DNA of 64,000 nt. It comes from Chitinophagales bacterium (GTDB taxonomy: Bacteria > Bacteroidota > Bacteroidia > Chitinophagales > UBA8649). Shown in pieces: positions 60,388 through 64,000 of this stretch (the stretch's first letter is position 1; each line of letters opens with the position of its first letter). The stretch covers positions 372,001 through 436,000 of the forward strand of contig JACJYT010000002.1 in the NCBI GenBank assembly GCA_020635975.1, given 5' to 3'. Below the pieces are notes generated by a model, which searched no databases, was not told the origin of the DNA, and saw only the letters and a program-made list of their open reading frames with translations. Both the position numbers and the translations under genes were made by a program.

Positions 60388-62352
60388 CTACTGAGATTCC
60401 AAAACCCCTTCAGCACTTATCACTCGGAAAGTAGTTCTTCTATTTTCTTGATGCTTCTCTTCGCTGCAATCTACACCATTAAAACAGCCATTTATTATTT
60501 TACTCTCTCCATAACCCTTGGCACTTAACTGTGCACTAGCTACACCTTTTTGAATGAAATAATCTACTACAGATTGCGCTCTGCGTTGACTTAAATCTTG
60601 GTTGTACTTATCGCTTCCCCGGCTGTCGGTATGCGATCCAATTTCAATTCTTAAATCATTATTTTCTTCAAAAAAGGAAATCAACTGGTCCAATACGGGT
60701 AGCGACTCGGGGCGCAAACTAGCTTTATCATAGTCGTAATAGATATTTGGAATAACAATTTCTTTCTCCGGAAAGATTCGTTCCAATTCTACTTCCTCGT
60801 AAAGTTTAATGAGAAGACTATCCCTACTCGAAAGGCCTTTGGTACTGAAGCTTATACTTTTATTGAAGTAGCCAGTTTTTGTAACTAAAATTTTATAATC
60901 GCTTTCGGCTTCTAGAGCAAAAAGAAGTTTGCCATCAGAAGCACTAATTTTTTCCTGCCCTTTAAATAAAACAATTGCTCCAGCAAGTGGTTTTAAACCC
61001 AATACTTCGCTTTCACTATCTAAAGAATCGCTGTAGCTTTTTTCTACTATACTTAAGTGTAATTCATACAAATTGATAAAAACTTTCTCGTATAAATAAA
61101 TGTCATCACTTCCTTCACCACCCTTACGAGAAGAACTAAAAACAGCACTTTCTAAAATTTTATCTTCTGCGTTTTGTGGCTTTTCTTTTAAAAAGACAAA
61201 GCTAAAATCGTCTGCTCCACAATTGATGGGGTAGGGCAAAGCTTCTGCTTGAGCGAAGCCTAGTTTATCTGGAGCCGCCTTATAAATATCTAAGCCTCCG
61301 TAGCCCATTCGGCCATTAGAGGAGAAATATAAATTCCCTTCACTATCTGTGGTCGGAAAAAGTTCGTCTTTTTCTGTATTAATATAGAAACCTGCATTAA
61401 TAGGGTCTGACCAAGCAAAATCCATTTTTTCGATGAAATAGATATCATTGCCACCAAAGCCATAAGGGGCATCACTCGAGAAGTACAAGCGATTTCCATC
61501 TGCACTGAGGTGCGCTTGTCCTACATTCACGGTATCCGAAAAAATTACCATGGCTTTGGCTTCATACCATTGATCGCCATCTGCTTCGATTTCGTAAATT
61601 TTACAATAACTATTTCCAAACTCGGCGTTTTCGCATCTAGTGAAATAAGCCTTTTGAAAATCTTTACTAAAGCAAATTCCACCTTCTGCTTTTTCAGTAT
61701 TAATGAAGTCTGAAAAACTCTCCGGCGTAGAATAAGCGTTTCCGTTCTTATTAGAAATGAAAATGTCGGGATTTTTTTCGCCATTCCATGGATGCTTAAA
61801 ATCACCGGTACTTGAATTTCTGCTGCTGCTAAAAACCAAAGAAGAGTTTTTATAAGGAAGAGCATTGTAATCTGAGGCACTAGAATTGATGCCTTTTAGC
61901 TTGCTTACTACCAAATTGCTTACTTGATTTTGAGCATCTAGAATTTCTTTGCAAGCAGCGATGTGAGGATTGCTATTAAAAACATCCTGACTCATGCTCT
62001 TATATCTTTCTAAATTGGTAATAGCGCTTTCGTAGTCTTCATTTTTTTTCTGAGAAAGTCCAAGTTCTAGATATACAAGCGGATTATTGCTGTCTAAGTC
62101 TGCGATTTCTTGTCTTGTAGTGCTTTCGCCAGGGGCATCATTAATTTGCGCATAGACATCAGCAAGCATGTAAAGTTTGTTGAGTTTTTGCTGAGGATCA
62201 TTTTCCTTGCTAATTTCCTGTTTTAGTAAATCTATAGCTAGTACAAATTTCTTTTGTTCATAGGCTAGTTCACCACTATTAATGTTAAGTGCGGCTGTTT
62301 TACAAGCTTGTAAAGAAAGGAAAAGGAAGCATATAAGTACAAGATTTCTCAC
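60388..62352 (-). CDS. porE: PorE-like OmpA-family lipoprotein (TPR, beta-propeller, OmpA)
   Basis: The 654-residue protein starts with GTG and a lipoprotein signal (LFLSLQAC, Cys near 17). Domains in order are TPR-like helices (about 25-150), a WD40/PD40-type propeller (about 180-400; NEKNPDIFISNKN, GGNDIYFIEKM, GGLDIYKAAPD), a carboxypeptidase-regulatory-like domain (about 440-515) and an OmpA C-terminal peptidoglycan-binding domain (about 535-650; IEIGSHTDSRG and DLSQRRAQSVVDYF). This order matches PorE of Porphyromonas gingivalis, which anchors the type IX secretion system to peptidoglycan. Related OmpA proteins share it, so the exact orthology is likely but not certain. Confidence 0.82.
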   Translation of the reverse strand: MRNLVLICFLFLSLQACKTAALNINSGELAYEQKKFVLAIDLLKQEISKENDPQQKLNKLYMLADVYAQINDAPGESTTRQEIADLDSNNPLVYLELGLSQKKNEDYESAITNLERYKSMSQDVFNSNPHIAACKEILDAQNQVSNLVVSKLKGINSSASDYNALPYKNSSLVFSSSRNSSTGDFKHPWNGEKNPDIFISNKNGNAYSTPESFSDFINTEKAEGGICFSKDFQKAYFTRCENAEFGNSYCKIYEIEADGDQWYEAKAMVIFSDTVNVGQAHLSADGNRLYFSSDAPYGFGGNDIYFIEKMDFAWSDPINAGFYINTEKDELFPTTDSEGNLYFSSNGRMGYGGLDIYKAAPDKLGFAQAEALPYPINCGADDFSFVFLKEKPQNAEDKILESAVFSSSRKGGEGSDDIYLYEKVFINLYELHLSIVEKSYSDSLDSESEVLGLKPLAGAIVLFKGQEKISASDGKLLFALEAESDYKILVTKTGYFNKSISFSTKGLSSRDSLLIKLYEEVELERIFPEKEIVIPNIYYDYDKASLRPESLPVLDQLISFFEENNDLRIEIGSHTDSRGSDKYNQDLSQRRAQSVVDYFIQKGVASAQLSAKGYGESKIINGCFNGVDCSEEKHQENRRTTFRVISAEGVLESQ

Positions 62353-62356
62353 TAAC

Positions 62357-62364
62357 CAAAGATA
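62357..62364 (-). promoter_or_regulatory. -7 promoter box for the PorE-like gene
   Basis: TATCTTTG on the minus strand fits TAnnTTTG exactly and ends 4 bases before the GTG start, which would give a leaderless mRNA with a GTG start. This supports that start. Confidence 0.5.
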
Positions 62365-62404
62365 GCATTTGTTTAAATTATATAACTCGATAATCTAAAA
62401 AGTA

Positions 62405-62902
62405 TTATTCATCTTTAAGTAATATTTCATCGCTATAGCTTATAGGAACTTTAAAACGAAAGCCTTTAACATCAAAACTAGCATAGCCCTTAAACTCAAG
62501 TTCTATTTTCTGCAAGGCATAGGCATTAAAGGCCGATTCTAAGAGAGAGAATAAATTGTCGTTTACTAAAGAATTTGGATTGAATTCGAGGCTAAGTGGA
62601 ATGGCAAATTCTGATTTTTTACTAATTTCAGAGCGCTTTGTTTGACTTATATGCCCAACTTTCAATTCATTGGCAAAAGCATCAAGTTCAATAGAATCGA
62701 GAAAAATACTAACTGGGTTAGGATTGTAAAGTACGGCTTCTCCAATGATGCTTACTTTATTCGCGTTTAAATCTATTATCTCAATATTTTCCACTCGTTG
62801 AAATTTTGGTTCAATTGCTTCTGTATTGCAAGAATACCATAATAGGCTTAATAAGAATAGCATTGAGTAAGTTCTCAGTTTTTGTTTTTTTAGGCTTTTC
62901 AT
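62405..62902 (-). CDS. LEA type 2/WHy-domain lipoprotein
   Basis: The 165-residue protein has a lipoprotein signal (LSLLWYSC, Cys near 25). A LEA-2 domain follows: SIIGEAVLYNPNPVSIFLDSIELDAFANELKVGHISQT (about 50-88) and FAIPLSLEFNPNSLVNDN. It is the third LEA-2 protein in the window and the most similar in form to the lipoprotein at 32.1-32.6 kb. Its ATG overlaps the stop of the methyltransferase gene by four bases. Confidence 0.83.
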   Translation of the reverse strand: MKSLKKQKLRTYSMLFLLSLLWYSCNTEAIEPKFQRVENIEIIDLNANKVSIIGEAVLYNPNPVSIFLDSIELDAFANELKVGHISQTKRSEISKKSEFAIPLSLEFNPNSLVNDNLFSLLESAFNAYALQKIELEFKGYASFDVKGFRFKVPISYSDEILLKDE

Positions 62903-63483
62903 TTTATTTTTTTTGCAATGACTAAAATATCGTGGTGAAAAATTTCTTCGCCCAAGGTAGAGCTTCTTGTACTTTTAGTTTCTTCGATAAGTTCTATTTC
63001 AAAATCACTAAAAAAATCTTCCACTTCTTTTTTACTTACTAGGCTTAAATTTTGCCAACTATGCTCTAGTCCGAAAAAATTTCCAGCGAACCTTCCACCC
63101 AAATTTAAATTACTTTTAATGGCTACTATTAATTCGGATAAGTAGTCTTTTTCGCAAAATGGCAAGGAAAATCCCGCATGAATCAAATCGTATTTTTGCC
63201 ATTGTATTTCGTTAAACTTAGCTTGTTGAAAGCTTAGTCCTGGGATATTCGCATAATGTTCTTGAAAGTATTTGTAGGATGCTGGTTCGGGATCTAGGCC
63301 GCAAACTTGCCACTTCTGTTGGTATAAATAATCCAAATCATTGCAAGCTCCAGAGCCTAAATCTAAAGCTTTCCCAGTGAAATTTTCAGCATTAAACTTT
63401 TCCAAAACAAGTTGTAAACTTCGTCTCGGGTCCTTGCCTCTAGTTCTCCGATAATATTCTTCCCAATTATCTTCGTTTCTCAT
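62899..63483 (-). CDS. Class I SAM-dependent methyltransferase
   Basis: The 194-residue protein has the SAM-binding motif I ALDLGSGACNDLDYLYQ near residue 38, an acidic motif II position in VCGLDPEPASYKYF, and motif-like KYDLIHAGFSLPFC. The acceptor is unknown. The ATG at 63483 overlaps the stop of the upstream permease gene by one base, and its own end overlaps the LEA-2 start. It therefore belongs to a translationally coupled permease-methyltransferase-lipoprotein run. Confidence 0.88.
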   Translation of the reverse strand: MRNEDNWEEYYRRTRGKDPRRSLQLVLEKFNAENFTGKALDLGSGACNDLDYLYQQKWQVCGLDPEPASYKYFQEHYANIPGLSFQQAKFNEIQWQKYDLIHAGFSLPFCEKDYLSELIVAIKSNLNLGGRFAGNFFGLEHSWQNLSLVSKKEVEDFFSDFEIELIEETKSTRSSTLGEEIFHHDILVIAKKIK

Positions 63484-64000
63484 CAATTAAATCGAATTGC
63501 TTTAATGGCTTCAATTTTATTTACTAAGAGAGCAGGCAGTAAAAGAAAGATACTTGCTGTTATCAAAGTAAATAAATTTAAAAATACTATCCATGTCCAT
63601 TCTAAATGAATAGGTGCATAATCTATGTAGTAGGAATCTTGAGGGAGTTTTATAAGATGGCTAGCATCTTGAAATAAGCAAAGGGCTATACCTACTACAT
63701 TTCCAATCAATAGACCGATTCCTACTATTACTACTCCGTTCCAAACGAAAATTCTTCTTAACTGATTTTTTTGTGTTCCTAAGGCTTTTAAAATACCTAT
63801 CATTCGAGTTCTTTCCAGAATCAAAATTAACAAAGAGGTAATCATGTTTACCGCAGCTACAAGAAGCATAATCGATAGAATTACTATTTCGTTGGTGTTT
63901 TGTAAGCTGAGCCAATTAAAAATGTCTGGTTTGAATTCTTTAATGGTTTGCGCATACAGCTCCTTGTCTATGGAGTAGAAAAGCTTATCGCCGATTTTAT
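63483..64000 (-). CDS. FtsX-like permease (LolC/LolE or MacB type), C-terminal part; 5' end outside window
   Basis: About 172 residues of the C-terminus are present. The frame continues to the edge of the window, through KEFKPDIFNWLSLQNTNEIVIL before the first in-window ATG at 63869. It shows the FtsX-domain core: a first helix (VILSIMLLVAAVNMITSLLILILE), the coupling segment RTRMIGILKALGTQKNQLRRIF, and two further helices. This fits lipoprotein-releasing ABC permeases (LolC/E) or related exporters. The matching ATPase is not visible. Confidence 0.88.
   Translation of the reverse strand, partial: KIGDKLFYSIDKELYAQTIKEFKPDIFNWLSLQNTNEIVILSIMLLVAAVNMITSLLILILERTRMIGILKALGTQKNQLRRIFVWNGVVIVGIGLLIGNVVGIALCLFQDASHLIKLPQDSYYIDYAPIHLEWTWIVFLNLFTLITASIFLLLPALLVNKIEAIKAIRFN

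Overview
The window is a chromosomal segment of a member of the Bacteroidota, most likely a gliding, Flavobacteriia-like bacterium. The evidence is a gldA-gldF-gldG gliding cluster, type IX secretion (T9SS) cargo with type A and type B C-terminal sorting domains, a PorP/SprF-family protein, a PorE-like OmpA lipoprotein, SprB repeats, AT-rich DNA, and several promoters with the phylum-specific -7 box TAnnTTTG. Genus and species cannot be resolved from the sequence alone.

Layout. 1-9.6 kb: the 3' end of a phosphohexomutase, a DUF2279 protein, a BASS-type transporter, a CREST/ceramidase-like membrane hydrolase, a MEST-like alpha/beta hydrolase, a 1360-aa SprB-repeat adhesin, and dprA. 9.7-18 kb: an M1 peptidase, a small membrane protein and dtd on the plus strand. 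On the minus strand follow NlpC/P60 peptidase, sirtuin, Nudix hydrolase, TerC, initiator tRNA, era and a VF530 protein. 18-25.7 kb: a 2200-aa PKD-domain surface protein followed after 6 bp by its PorP/SprF-type partner. 25.7-31.5 kb: a tight minus-strand triad of TPR protein, outer-membrane barrel and HU/CCDC81-SPOR protein. 31.6-40.7 kb: two overlapping LEA-2 proteins, a nucleotide-kinase-like protein, DUF1599, folP, an epimerase-CBS fusion, DAHP synthase, CvfB, DUF2797 and several small metabolic or envelope proteins.

40.7-43.7 kb is the accessory, unstable part. It holds a truncated PIN-like gene, an exact 442-bp tandem duplication carrying a lipoprotein gene, two small lipoprotein/DUF genes, and about 0.7 kb made of dispersed palindromes and heptamer tracts that ends in tRNA-Arg. 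43.7-53.1 kb is housekeeping (thioesterase, CorA, hydrolase, fmt, pyrC, fsa, EamA transporter, glyS), with one secreted beta-propeller gene whose signal peptide is cut off by a single in-frame stop. 53.3-59.1 kb is gldA-gldF-gldG-DUF4340 followed by dnaN. 59.1-64 kb holds an Omp28-like T9SS cargo, a PorE-like lipoprotein, a third LEA-2 lipoprotein, a methyltransferase and a partial FtsX/LolC-type permease.

The unifying theme outside housekeeping is the cell envelope: T9SS machinery and cargo, gliding ABC transporter, lipoproteins, and an envelope triad of unknown role. No CRISPR array, phage, integrase, transposase or obvious defence system is visible. The most unusual material is the palindrome-rich DNA near 41-43 kb, which shares an element with 60.2 kb, together with three gene remodelling events: a duplication, a truncation and a nonsense codon.
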